NCBI RefSeq assembly: GCF_020784725.1 | Contig: NZ_JAJGTZ010000026.1 | Span: 1-64,000, forward strand | DNA from: Limosilactobacillus reuteri | GTDB taxonomy: Bacteria; Bacillota; Bacilli; Lactobacillales; Lactobacillaceae | Direction of reading: 5' to 3' | DNA length: 64,000 nucleotides | In this document: in pieces, positions 34,737 through 41,901 of the stretch | Position numbering within the stretch: position 1 is the first letter of the stretch | How the letters are laid out: each line of letters begins with the position of its first letter | Program-made: the position numbers and the translations under genes | The notes under the pieces: model-generated | Databases searched by the model: none | The model's input: only the letters and a program-made list of their open reading frames with translations | What the model was told of the DNA's origin: nothing

Positions 34737-35213
34737 ATGTTCGAAATAAAGCCAAAGAAGTTCAAGAAGATCCTCGTTGGTGTTGACGATGCACCAGATG
34801 CCCGTGCCGCTTTCTCATACGCGGTTGATAAGGCGAAACGTGATGGTTCAGAATTAGGAATTGTATCGATTCTTGAAACTGACCGGGTAAATGTATATCA
34901 AATCTTAGATAAGGATTACGTTCATAGCAGTGAAGATGAATTACGTCAACGAGTAAATGAATATGTCCAAGCAGCAATTGATTATGGTGTTGATCCAGAA
35001 AAGATTACGGCGATTGTTGATCGTGGTGAGCGGCCAGCTGAGCGGATTTGTAATCATGTCATCCCTGCTTTTCAGCCAGATTTATTAGTCGTTGGTTCAA
35101 TTGGTAAGAAGGGTAATCGTAAGGCGGTTGGTTCTCAGGCATCATACATGGCTCGCCATGCTGGAACGTCAGTATTTGTTATTCGGACAAATACTGTTCA
35201 GGCTTATGAATAA
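34737..35213 (+). CDS. Universal stress protein (UspA family)
   Basis: 158 residues, AGGGAGGAG upstream. Typical single UspA domain: KKILVGVDDAPDARAAFSYA at the N-terminus and the ATP-binding type LLVVGSIGKKGNRKAVGSQASYMARH near the end (G2xG9xG(S/T)-like). Cytoplasmic dimer, role in stress survival. Stand-alone gene with an 80-base leader and its own terminator. Confidence 0.93.
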   Translation: MFEIKPKKFKKILVGVDDAPDARAAFSYAVDKAKRDGSELGIVSILETDRVNVYQILDKDYVHSSEDELRQRVNEYVQAAIDYGVDPEKITAIVDRGERPAERICNHVIPAFQPDLLVVGSIGKKGNRKAVGSQASYMARHAGTSVFVIRTNTVQAYE

Positions 35214-35235
35214 ATAATTTAATTTTTTTAGATTA

Positions 35236-35270
35236 TTGCGATAGTTCTGATTAGGACTATCGCTTTTTAT
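35236..35270 (+). terminator. Terminator after the universal stress gene
   Basis: GCGATAGT (35238-35245) pairs with ACTATCGC (35256-35263), followed by TTTTT. Confidence 0.9.
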
Positions 35271-35283
35271 ATGAATAGATATA

Positions 35284-35298
35284 TTTTAATGATTCTAA
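35284..35298 (+). promoter_or_regulatory. PerR/Fur-like box, upstream copy
   Basis: TTTTAATGATTCTAA matches the PerR consensus TTATAATNATTATAA at all but two defined positions. It shares the 12-mer TAATGATTCTAA with the promoter-overlapping copy 64 bp downstream. Confidence 0.45.
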
Positions 35299-35326
35299 TC
35301 TAGGATATCATTTGAAATTTATTTGG

Positions 35327-35362
35327 TTGTTTTTAGCCATCCCTATGTTATAATGATTCTAA
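35327..35362 (+). promoter_or_regulatory. Promoter of the vit gene pair with overlapping PerR/Fur-like box
   Basis: TTGTTT (35327-35332), 16-bp spacer, TATAAT (35349-35354). The -10 is embedded in TTATAATGATTCTAA (35348-35362), which differs from the PerR consensus at one defined position. Binding here would block polymerase. Inference only; perR is not in the window. Confidence 0.55.
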
Positions 35363-35385
35363 ATTAAAAGAGGAGAGGGATAAAT

Positions 35386-36069
35386 GTGTCCAAGAAAAAG
35401 ATGTCATTAGCACAAAAGGTAAATGTTCTGCGTGCGAGTGTAATGGGGGCTAATGATGGGATTATTTCAATTGCCGGAATTGTTATCGGGGTGGCAGCAG
35501 CGACGAGTAATGCTCGTTCCATCTTAATTGCAGGTTTGTCCGGAACGCTTGCCGGGATGATTTCGATGTGTATGGGGGAGTATGTCTCGGTTTCAACCCA
35601 AAAAGACTCACAAAAAATGGCTTTGATTAGTGAAAAGCAGCGACTTCAAAATCAATACCAGCATGAATTTGACTATGTTCAAAAGAAATATGAAGCTCAA
35701 GATATTGATCCGCAACTAGCTAAACAAGCGACGAAAGAATTAATGGAAAAAGATGCTTTAGGAACAGCTGTTCAAGAGCGCTATGGCTTTAATCCCAATG
35801 AGTTTACAAGTCCATATGCGGCGGCGATCGCTTCTTTTATATCTTTTCCAACCGGTTCAATTTTACCGATGGTGGCGGTTACCGTTTCCCCTGCAAATGT
35901 TCGAATTTTAGCAACCGCAATTGCAGTTCTGATTGCTTTATTAATTACTGGTTATTTTGCGGCGGTTTTAGGAAAATCTAACCGGATTAAATCGATGATC
36001 AGGAATGCAGCTGCTGGATTATTAACAATGGGAGTTACGTACCTGATTGGACAATTATTTGCGCGGTAG
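35386..36069 (+). CDS. VIT1/CCC1 family divalent metal transporter (first of tandem pair)
   Basis: 227 residues from GTG 35386, GAGGAGAGGG upstream. VIT family signature: RASVMGANDGIISIAGIVIGVAA then the GMISMCMGEYVSVSTQKDS segment; about five membrane segments with a charged cytoplasmic metal-binding region (about 75-135). Members export Fe(II) or Mn(II), in bacteria usually as detoxifiers. The second copy follows 14 bp downstream, so they form one operon, followed by a convergent CDF exporter gene. Confidence 0.9.
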   Translation: MSKKKMSLAQKVNVLRASVMGANDGIISIAGIVIGVAAATSNARSILIAGLSGTLAGMISMCMGEYVSVSTQKDSQKMALISEKQRLQNQYQHEFDYVQKKYEAQDIDPQLAKQATKELMEKDALGTAVQERYGFNPNEFTSPYAAAIASFISFPTGSILPMVAVTVSPANVRILATAIAVLIALLITGYFAAVLGKSNRIKSMIRNAAAGLLTMGVTYLIGQLFAR

Positions 36070-36083
36070 GGAGATGAGATTAA

Positions 36084-36776
36084 ATGAGTATTAAGGTGAA
36101 AAAGCAACAGAAGCAAACAATGGAAGAAAAACTGAATACGTTACGAGCTGGGGTACTAGGTTCAAATGATGGAATTCTGACTGTTGTCGGTGTCCTGGTA
36201 TCAGTAGCAGCAGCGACAAGTGACCGCTTTACTATCTTCATTGCTGGCTTATCTGATTTGCTTGCCTGTGCATTTTCAATGGCTTCTGGCGAATATGCCT
36301 CTGTATCTACTCAAAAGGATACGGAAAAAGCGGCCGTTGCTAAAGAAGAGCAGCTCTTAAAAAACGATTATGAAAGGGAGCTTGCGGCAGTAAGAGACTA
36401 TTATGTAAATAAAGGAGTTACCCCTGAAACATCAATCAAAATTGCTAAGGACCTCCTTAATAAAAAGCCCCTTGAGACGGTTGTTCGGATTAAGTATGAT
36501 ATTGAGCTTGGTCACTATCTTAATCCTTGGGATGCTGCCTTTTCTTCTCTTTTTTCAGCAGCTGCTGGAGGATTGATTCCGTTGATGGCAATGACTTTTG
36601 CTCCCGAAGCATATAAGTGGTATGCCGTGATTTTGGCGGTTGCCTTTACTAGTGCCCTAACTGGTTATATCAGTTCTAAGCTTGGTAACGGGCTTGTAAA
36701 AGTGGCAGTTATTCGAAATATTATTATTGGTTTGATTACAATTACGATTCACTACGGAGTCGGAAAATTATTTTAA
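36084..36776 (+). CDS. VIT1/CCC1 family divalent metal transporter (second of tandem pair)
   Basis: 230 residues, GGGAGATGAG upstream. Same architecture as its neighbour: RAGVLGSNDGILTVVGVLVSVAA, then LACAFSMASGEYASVSTQKDTEK, a charged middle region and three C-terminal membrane segments. The two are paralogues from a tandem duplication and could form a heteromer. Metal could be iron or manganese; no residue here decides it. Confidence 0.9.
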   Translation: MSIKVKKQQKQTMEEKLNTLRAGVLGSNDGILTVVGVLVSVAAATSDRFTIFIAGLSDLLACAFSMASGEYASVSTQKDTEKAAVAKEEQLLKNDYERELAAVRDYYVNKGVTPETSIKIAKDLLNKKPLETVVRIKYDIELGHYLNPWDAAFSSLFSAAAGGLIPLMAMTFAPEAYKWYAVILAVAFTSALTGYISSKLGNGLVKVAVIRNIIIGLITITIHYGVGKLF

Positions 36777-36784
36777 TTTATATA

Positions 36785-36840
36785 AAAATTAGGAAGCAAG
36801 AAGGTGAGTTTTCGCTCAACTTTTTGCTTCCTTTAATTTT
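36785..36840. terminator. Bidirectional terminator
   Basis: GGAAGCAA plus further pairs (36792-36808) with the complement ending TTGCTTCC (36815-36831), flanked by A and T runs. Lies between the convergent VIT and CDF genes and touches the CDF stop. Confidence 0.88.
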
Positions 36841-37759
36841 AGTCCTGTTTGAAGTCGTTATTAATAACATTTTTTTCATCAACGGGAGTATTGAATAGTT
36901 CTTCATCTTTCCCTCGGTGATATTCTGCTTGAATAGTAACATGACAGATCCCATATTTTTCATGCAAGATTTTTTCTACTTGACTATAGATTCGCTCAAC
37001 TTGGCTTAGTGGCAAGTCATCACAATTAAGATGGACAGAGAAAATGATTCGGTGTTCATCCATCATCCATGCATGAACGTGATGAACTGCTGTAACCCCG
37101 TCGACTTGCTTTAAATCATTTTCGATGGAATTATAATCAAGATCTGGGGAGGACTGCATGAGAATTTTGATGGTTTGATTAATAATTGGCCAAGCTTCAT
37201 AAGCAATATAAAGAGCAACCCCGATTGTCAAGGCGGGATCAAGCCATGGAACATTAACAAAGGTAAGAATGATTCCTCCAATGATAATAGCGACAGAAGA
37301 GAGCGCGTCACTTAGAATATGGAGATAAGTTGCTTTGACATTTAAGCTGTCTTCGCTGCCAGCATGTAAAAGGGCTGCGGAAATAAAGTTTGCAAGCAGA
37401 CCAATCACGGCCACGGTTAACATAATGCCCCCGTTAATATGCTGGGGATGCTCTAACCGTTTAATAGCTTCAATAATTAAAAAGACAGAGATAACAATTA
37501 AAAAGATACTATTAGTTAATGCTGAGAGGATTTCAGCTCGCCGGTAGCCATAGGTTCGCTGCCGATTCTCTGGCTGTCCGCCAATATGCTGGGCAAAATA
37601 GCCTAGTACAATGGAAAGCGAATCCCCTAAATTATGAAAAGCATCTGATAGTAAGGCTAAACTTCCAGAGAGGATACCTCCGAGGATTTCAACAATTGTA
37701 ATTATTATATTTAGGAGGGTAACTGCTAAAAAGCGTTTCCCTGTTACTTTTTCGTCCAT
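36839..37759 (-). CDS. Cation diffusion facilitator (CDF) metal exporter
   Basis: 306 residues, GGAGTAGG upstream of ATG. Six membrane segments; metal sites are DAFHNLGD in segment 2 and HILSD in segment 5, both HxxxD. That pair is typical of zinc-type CDF proteins (CzcD-like) rather than manganese types. The C-terminal domain (about 205-285) contains the metal-binding HHVHAWMMDEHR. It exports Zn(II) or similar in exchange for protons. Divergent from the DtxR-type regulator across a region with an 18-bp dyad. Confidence 0.92.
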   Translation of the reverse strand: MDEKVTGKRFLAVTLLNIIITIVEILGGILSGSLALLSDAFHNLGDSLSIVLGYFAQHIGGQPENRQRTYGYRRAEILSALTNSIFLIVISVFLIIEAIKRLEHPQHINGGIMLTVAVIGLLANFISAALLHAGSEDSLNVKATYLHILSDALSSVAIIIGGIILTFVNVPWLDPALTIGVALYIAYEAWPIINQTIKILMQSSPDLDYNSIENDLKQVDGVTAVHHVHAWMMDEHRIIFSVHLNCDDLPLSQVERIYSQVEKILHEKYGICHVTIQAEYHRGKDEELFNTPVDEKNVINNDFKQD

Positions 37760-37805
37760 GATTTACCTACTCCTCCGTAAAGATCGATTGCGGGTTTATA
37801 AAAAG

Positions 37806-37836
37806 CTTATAACAAAAAAGTTAGGCTTTCCAAACT
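37806..37836 (-). promoter_or_regulatory. CDF promoter with overlapping 18-bp dyad
   Basis: Minus-strand promoter TTGGAA (plus 37828-37833), 16-bp spacer, TATAAG (plus 37806-37811). The dyad AGTTAGGCTTTCCAAACT (37819-37836; 7-base arms, one mismatch) covers the -35. The plus-strand regulator gene has an extended -10 TGCTATAAT (37852-37860) just beyond, so one bound protein could control both. Confidence 0.5.
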
Positions 37837-37941
37837 ACACTTTTAATAATATGCTATAATCAATTTGGGTTCAATGTTAATATATAAAAACACATAATGA
37901 CCGATCGTAGGCCAAATTTTAATACCCAGAGGTGAAAAAAT

Positions 37942-38616
37942 TTGACTCCAATGAAGGAAGACTATCTAAAAATTATTTTTGAATTAGGTGGTAGTCATAA
38001 AAAAGTTTCTAATAAAGAGATTTCCCTTGGACTAGGAATTGCCGCTGGATCAGTAACCGAGATGATTTCTAAGTTGGCTGACGAAGGGCTAGTTGTTCAT
38101 GAACCATATGCCGGTATTTCTTTAACTGAAAAAGGACAAAAGTATGCTGCAGAATTAGTTCGAAAGCATCGTTTATGGGAAACGTTTTTAGTGGATAAGC
38201 TTCACTACAATTTTGCCGACGTCCATTCAGAAGCGGAAATTCTTGAACATCAGACAAGTGATCGACTAGCAACGGCCTTAGATGCTTTTCTTCAACACCC
38301 TGATCATTGTCCGCATGGTGGAGTAATTCCATCAGCTAATGGCAAGTTCCCAGATGTAACACATCGTTTATTAGCAGATGCTGATGATGGGGAAAAAGTT
38401 GAACTAGAGCGATTCTTAGATAATCATGAACTTCTCACTTACTTAGAAGAGTTAGGATTACGACCTCAGGAACAAGTTACTGTAATTCGCCATGAGCCTT
38501 TTGAAGGACCAATTGTGATTCAAAAAGAGGATAGCGACCAAGAAATTAATGTTTCATATAAGGCCTCACATAATATTTTTATTGAACCGGATACAGCTCA
38601 AGAAAATAAAGATTAA
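37942..38616 (+). CDS. DtxR/MntR family metal-dependent regulator
   Basis: 224 residues from TTG 37942, AGAGGTGA upstream. N-terminal winged helix (MKEDYLKIIFELGG, then GIAAGSVTEMISKLADEGLV), metal-binding dimer domain with RKHRLWETFL, HSEAEILEH and HCPHGGVIP, and a C-terminal FeoA/SH3-like domain (about 150-215). This three-domain form senses Mn(II) or Fe(II) and represses uptake genes. Divergent from the CDF gene and next to two VIT genes, suggesting a local metal-balance role; its targets may also lie elsewhere. Confidence 0.88.
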   Translation: MTPMKEDYLKIIFELGGSHKKVSNKEISLGLGIAAGSVTEMISKLADEGLVVHEPYAGISLTEKGQKYAAELVRKHRLWETFLVDKLHYNFADVHSEAEILEHQTSDRLATALDAFLQHPDHCPHGGVIPSANGKFPDVTHRLLADADDGEKVELERFLDNHELLTYLEELGLRPQEQVTVIRHEPFEGPIVIQKEDSDQEINVSYKASHNIFIEPDTAQENKD

Positions 38617-38762
38617 TTATGTAAATGATTGCTTATGTGATACAATGGTTTTTGTAGTTTTTTTAAGTGCGGTTGGTTCGATTGTTTCATTGCAAATGGA
38701 TCTCTTCACCTGAGACGAATTACAAATTATATTAGTGCTTAATGCACAGGAGGATTTCCAAC

Positions 38763-38963
38763 ATGGAACAAGGAACTGTTAAATGGTTTAATGACGATAA
38801 GGGATATGGCTTCATTACTCGTGAAAGCGGCGATGACGTGTTTGTTCATTTTTCTGCTATTCAAGGGGATGGCTTTAAGTCATTGAGCGAAGGACAACAT
38901 GTTACGTTTGAAGTTGAAGAAGGCGAACGTGGCCTTCAAGCTGCAAATGTAGTTAAAGACTAA
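38763..38963 (+). CDS. Cold shock protein (CspA family)
   Basis: 66 residues from ATG 38763 with AGGAGGA upstream; an in-frame ATG 21 bases earlier precedes the ribosome site. RNA-binding motifs [16 protein letters not shown] (RNP1-like KGYGFI) and DVFVHFSAI (RNP2 VFVHF). Binds single-stranded RNA/DNA and melts mRNA structure. The leader from the candidate promoter (TGATACAAT, about 38639) is about 115 bases, long as usual for csp mRNAs, which often control their own translation by temperature. Confidence 0.96.
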   Translation: MEQGTVKWFNDDKGYGFITRESGDDVFVHFSAIQGDGFKSLSEGQHVTFEVEEGERGLQAANVVKD

Positions 38964-39006
38964 ATACAAAAAACGACTGGATTTTTCCGGCCGTTTTTTT
39001 GTATTG
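38963..39006 (+). terminator. Terminator after the cold shock gene
   Basis: AATACAAAAAACG plus CTGG pair with CCGG plus CGTTTTTTTGTATT (one internal mismatch), giving a stem with a T-rich end. Confidence 0.85.
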
Positions 39007-39063
39007 AGCTCCTTATCTAAACAGAGGATAATAATAATATCTTTGAACAGAGAAGGCGAAAAG

Positions 39064-39819
39064 ATGTTAACGAAACGACGACAAGCACTAGCACTAAAGA
39101 CTTGTTTGCTAGCTGGGAGACTTTTAATTGAAAATGGATCAAATATGGAACGAGTTAACGACACCTTATCCCGAATGGCAAAAAGTGCAGGACTTCATGG
39201 CTTTCAGGCTTTTACAACCGTAACTGGAATTGTAGTTGGGACGATTAATGAACCCGATGCCCAAGTAATTACTATTCGTCATCGCAAAAACAATTTAAGT
39301 AAAATTGCGGATGTCAATGAAGTTTCTCGTGAACTAGCACGGCGCAAAATTGATGTTCCACAAGCATTTGCTAAATTAAAAAAGATTGATCGCCAAAAGA
39401 TGTCAAGATGGCAAAACTGGTATGAATCATTTGCTGCTGCGATTTTAAGTGGTGCATTAATGATTGTCTTTACAGGTAATGTTTCTGATTCTTGGGCTGG
39501 CTTTCTTGCAGGTGGCGTAGGTTACGGAGCATTTTCATACCTTTTACGAAAGTTTAAGATTCAGTATTTAGGAGAGTTTTGTTCTTCCTTAATTATAGGT
39601 GTTTTGGCGGTGATCTTTGTTAAAATGCATCTTGCTAATAATATTAATGATATTATTATTGGTGCGGTTATGCCTCTGGTTCCTGGAGTGCCCTTAACTA
39701 ATGCGGCACGGGATTTAGTTTCCGGAAACTTAATTAGTGGACCTACAAGAGGAATTGAGGCGATTTTAACTGCTGTTTCGATTGGTAGTGCAATTGTAAT
39801 TGTTCTGCACTTTAATTAG
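39064..39819 (+). CDS. Threonine/serine exporter, ThrE N-domain subunit
   Basis: 251 residues from ATG 39064, GAGAAGG upstream; the longer frame from 39004 has no ribosome site and overlaps the csp terminator. DUF1212/ThrE N-terminal domain: LLAGRLLIENGSNMERVNDT, then HGFQAFTTVTGIVVG, and five hydrophobic segments with AVMPLVPGVPLTNAARDL. Pairs with the next gene (11 bp gap), which holds the C-terminal half. The fused form is at 15479-16846 in this window. Confidence 0.87.
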   Translation: MLTKRRQALALKTCLLAGRLLIENGSNMERVNDTLSRMAKSAGLHGFQAFTTVTGIVVGTINEPDAQVITIRHRKNNLSKIADVNEVSRELARRKIDVPQAFAKLKKIDRQKMSRWQNWYESFAAAILSGALMIVFTGNVSDSWAGFLAGGVGYGAFSYLLRKFKIQYLGEFCSSLIIGVLAVIFVKMHLANNINDIIIGAVMPLVPGVPLTNAARDLVSGNLISGPTRGIEAILTAVSIGSAIVIVLHFN

Positions 39820-39830
39820 GAGGGTAGGAG

Positions 39831-40304
39831 ATGAATTGGGGTAACCTATTATTACAATTTTTCTTATGCTATGTTTCGACAGTTTGTTTTGGTATCCTCT
39901 TAAATATTCCTAAACGTGCCTATCATACTGCGGGGATGATTGGTGGAGGCGTATGGGTAGTGTACTGGATAATGTATTATTGCAGTGGCATTGGCCTTGC
40001 GTTTAGTAATTTAGTTGCTGCAATCTTAATTTCGGTATTAAGCCAGGCAGCAGCTCGGCGAAAACGAATGCCAATTATTGTTTTTAATGTGCCCGCGCTA
40101 GTTCCATTCGTGCCTGGAGGACAGGCTTATAAAATGGTTCGTAATTTTGCTATTGGTAATTACCATCTTGTTAATGTTTATTTCTACCAGGTAGTTGTCA
40201 TTGTTGGTGCAATTACGCTTGGCTTTGGTTTGGGAGAGCTTTTAAATCGTGTTTTGAACTATCTTCATAAATATTTAATTAAAAAGTCACGATGGAATTT
40301 TTGA
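39831..40304 (+). CDS. Threonine/serine exporter, ThrE C-domain (DUF3815) subunit
   Basis: 157 residues, GGAGGG upstream. Four to five hydrophobic segments with FLCYVSTVCFGILLNIPKRA, PIIVFNVPALVPFVPGGQAY and MVRNFAIGNY, the usual ThrE C-domain pattern. With the preceding gene it should make a two-protein exporter equivalent to fused ThrE. Substrate (threonine, serine or, in some relatives, dicarboxylates) is not certain. Confidence 0.85.
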   Translation: MNWGNLLLQFFLCYVSTVCFGILLNIPKRAYHTAGMIGGGVWVVYWIMYYCSGIGLAFSNLVAAILISVLSQAAARRKRMPIIVFNVPALVPFVPGGQAYKMVRNFAIGNYHLVNVYFYQVVVIVGAITLGFGLGELLNRVLNYLHKYLIKKSRWNF

Positions 40305-40359
40305 CACTGTGGTATACTCATTTTTGATTAATTAATTTAAGTTAGGAGAATCCTTGATT

Positions 40360-41034
40360 ATGTTTATTGAACGTGATGATCATCGGTGGTGGCGCTTTGC
40401 CTTAAGCGGTGGTTTCTTTATCGCATTGATGCTATTAATTATGTTTAATTCATCAGTGCTAACAATGATTGATGCTGTTCTGCAGTCGTTATTTACTAGT
40501 CAGCGCCTGGAAGGAATTGGCTGGTTCCATGCTTTGATGAGCTTACTTTCATTTTTAGCTAAACCGGTCTTAGATTTAGTATGGGTATTTATTATTGCAG
40601 GTGTTTTATGGTTGAAGGGCTATCGCATCCCGGCTTTATGGTCATTAGGAACGATTTTTGGTGGTGATGTGATTGGGACAATTATTAAACACATCGTTAA
40701 GCGGGTCCGTCCTGCACAACACTTGGCAGCAGATGATGGCTATAGTTTCCCTAGTGGTCACACTTTAGGATTCTTCTTGGTAGTAGCAATTTTATTCTTA
40801 ATTGTAATTCCACTTATTCAAAAAGCATCTGTCCGCACAATTTTGCAAATCTTATTAATATTTGCAGTCTTCTTTCTGGCGGTATCGCGGGTATATCTTT
40901 ATGCTCACTGGCCATTTGATACTATTGGTGCAATGTTATTAGCTTATGCATGGTTACAAGTAGCTGAATGGCTCTATGTCGCTTGGGCACCACGATTGCA
41001 ACGAATTCCGTTCTTCCGTAGTATTGAAATTTAA
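40360..41034 (+). CDS. PAP2 family membrane phosphatase
   Basis: 224 residues from ATG 40360, TAGGAG 11 bases upstream; a TTG at 40354 would be only 5 bases from it. Six hydrophobic segments. The acid phosphatase motifs are KRVRPAQHL (motif 1), PSGHT (motif 2) and SRVYLYAHWPFDTIGA (motif 3), all intact. It dephosphorylates lipid phosphates such as undecaprenyl pyrophosphate or phosphatidic/PG phosphate at the membrane. Substrate is inferred from family. Confidence 0.92.
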   Translation: MFIERDDHRWWRFALSGGFFIALMLLIMFNSSVLTMIDAVLQSLFTSQRLEGIGWFHALMSLLSFLAKPVLDLVWVFIIAGVLWLKGYRIPALWSLGTIFGGDVIGTIIKHIVKRVRPAQHLAADDGYSFPSGHTLGFFLVVAILFLIVIPLIQKASVRTILQILLIFAVFFLAVSRVYLYAHWPFDTIGAMLLAYAWLQVAEWLYVAWAPRLQRIPFFRSIEI

Positions 41035-41106
41035 TAATCGAAATTGATGGAGGGCAATCTTTTTGGGTTGCTTCTCTTTTTTATTTCCCGGGAAATAGGA
41101 GAAAAA

Positions 41107-41562
41107 ATGAGTGAAATTATAATTGAACCAGCAAAAACTAATAACAATTTAGGAGCAATAGTTAAATTATTGGATAATGAAAACTTAACACAAGCAGTGG
41201 GACTGCTTTTACCACTTCAAAGAGAAAAACGTGTGCAAGCTATTAAGATGTTTGTTCGCCAGAATCATGTAATGGTAGTGAAACTAAATGAAGATGTAGT
41301 GGGGATGATTGTATTAAGTGCTTGGTATGGGGATGAAGGAAAAAGAATTGCTCATCATTATGAATTAGGTTATCTTTTGCAGCAAAACCAATGGAATAAA
41401 GGCATAATGACAACTGCACTTCAAAAATTTATTTCTATTTTGCCATCTAAAATTACGATTCATGCGGAGTGCAAACAAAGTAATTATCGTTCTCAGCGAG
41501 TACTTGTTAAATGCGGTTTTACTTATGACAAGGATGACTTATGGCAACGTATTATTAAATAA
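41107..41562 (+). CDS. GNAT family N-acetyltransferase
   Basis: 151 residues from ATG 41107 with ATAGGAGA upstream; the longer frame from 41044 runs through a terminator-like hairpin (41049-41085). Features: ELGYLLQQNQWNKGIMTTALQKF (acetyl-CoA site, though the usual Q/RxxGxG/A loop reads QNQWNKG) and the end ECKQSNYRSQRVLVKCGFTY typical of the RimJ/RimL-like group. Acceptor unknown. It lies just before the lysine riboswitch and is transcribed separately. Confidence 0.8.
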   Translation: MSEIIIEPAKTNNNLGAIVKLLDNENLTQAVGLLLPLQREKRVQAIKMFVRQNHVMVVKLNEDVVGMIVLSAWYGDEGKRIAHHYELGYLLQQNQWNKGIMTTALQKFISILPSKITIHAECKQSNYRSQRVLVKCGFTYDKDDLWQRIIK

Positions 41563-41568
41563 TCGGAC

Positions 41569-41596
41569 TTGCATTTTTATTTGAGTGGGGTATAAT
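41569..41596 (+). promoter_or_regulatory. Promoter of the lysine riboswitch-lysP transcript
   Basis: TTGCAT (41569-41574), 16-bp spacer, TATAAT (41591-41596). RNA would start about 41603, at the first base of the riboswitch. Confidence 0.8.
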
Positions 41597-41602
41597 TTCA
41601 TT

Positions 41603-41843
41603 CGATGAAGAGGTTGCATATTTTATCAGTAACTAGTATTAGGTGAATAAGCACCGGAGTATTAGTGAAAGGGAAATATGCCGAAACACTACTTAGCTTA
41701 TTTCTGGTAGATGTTGGGCTATAGTCACAATAGGCTATAGACTGTCGCAATAATTGCGGGGCGCTTCCTAAATTGATTCAACGATTAATTATAGGTATTA
41801 AGTTGGGTCTTCTGGTGGGGTTACCGATCAGAAGACCCTTTTA
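41603..41843 (+). promoter_or_regulatory. Lysine riboswitch (L box) with terminator
   Basis: The 339-bp gap before lysP holds this element. Conserved L-box parts in order: GAAGAGGTTGCAT, a stem region ending in AGGTGAATAAGCACCGGAGT, the core AAAGGGAAATATGCCGAAA, a TTGGGCTATAGTC segment, and GGGGCGCTTCC closing helix P1 (GAAG with CTTC). The expression platform is a terminator: GGGTCTTCTG (41805-41814) with CAGAAGACCC (41829-41838) and TTTT. Lysine binding should favour the terminator and turn off the lysine permease gene that follows. Class assignment is by eye from the family consensus. Confidence 0.85.
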
Positions 41844-41901
41844 ATTTATCCTCTTCGAAAATGTTGACGTTAAGGCACACAAATTTGGAGGAAATATATT
41901 T

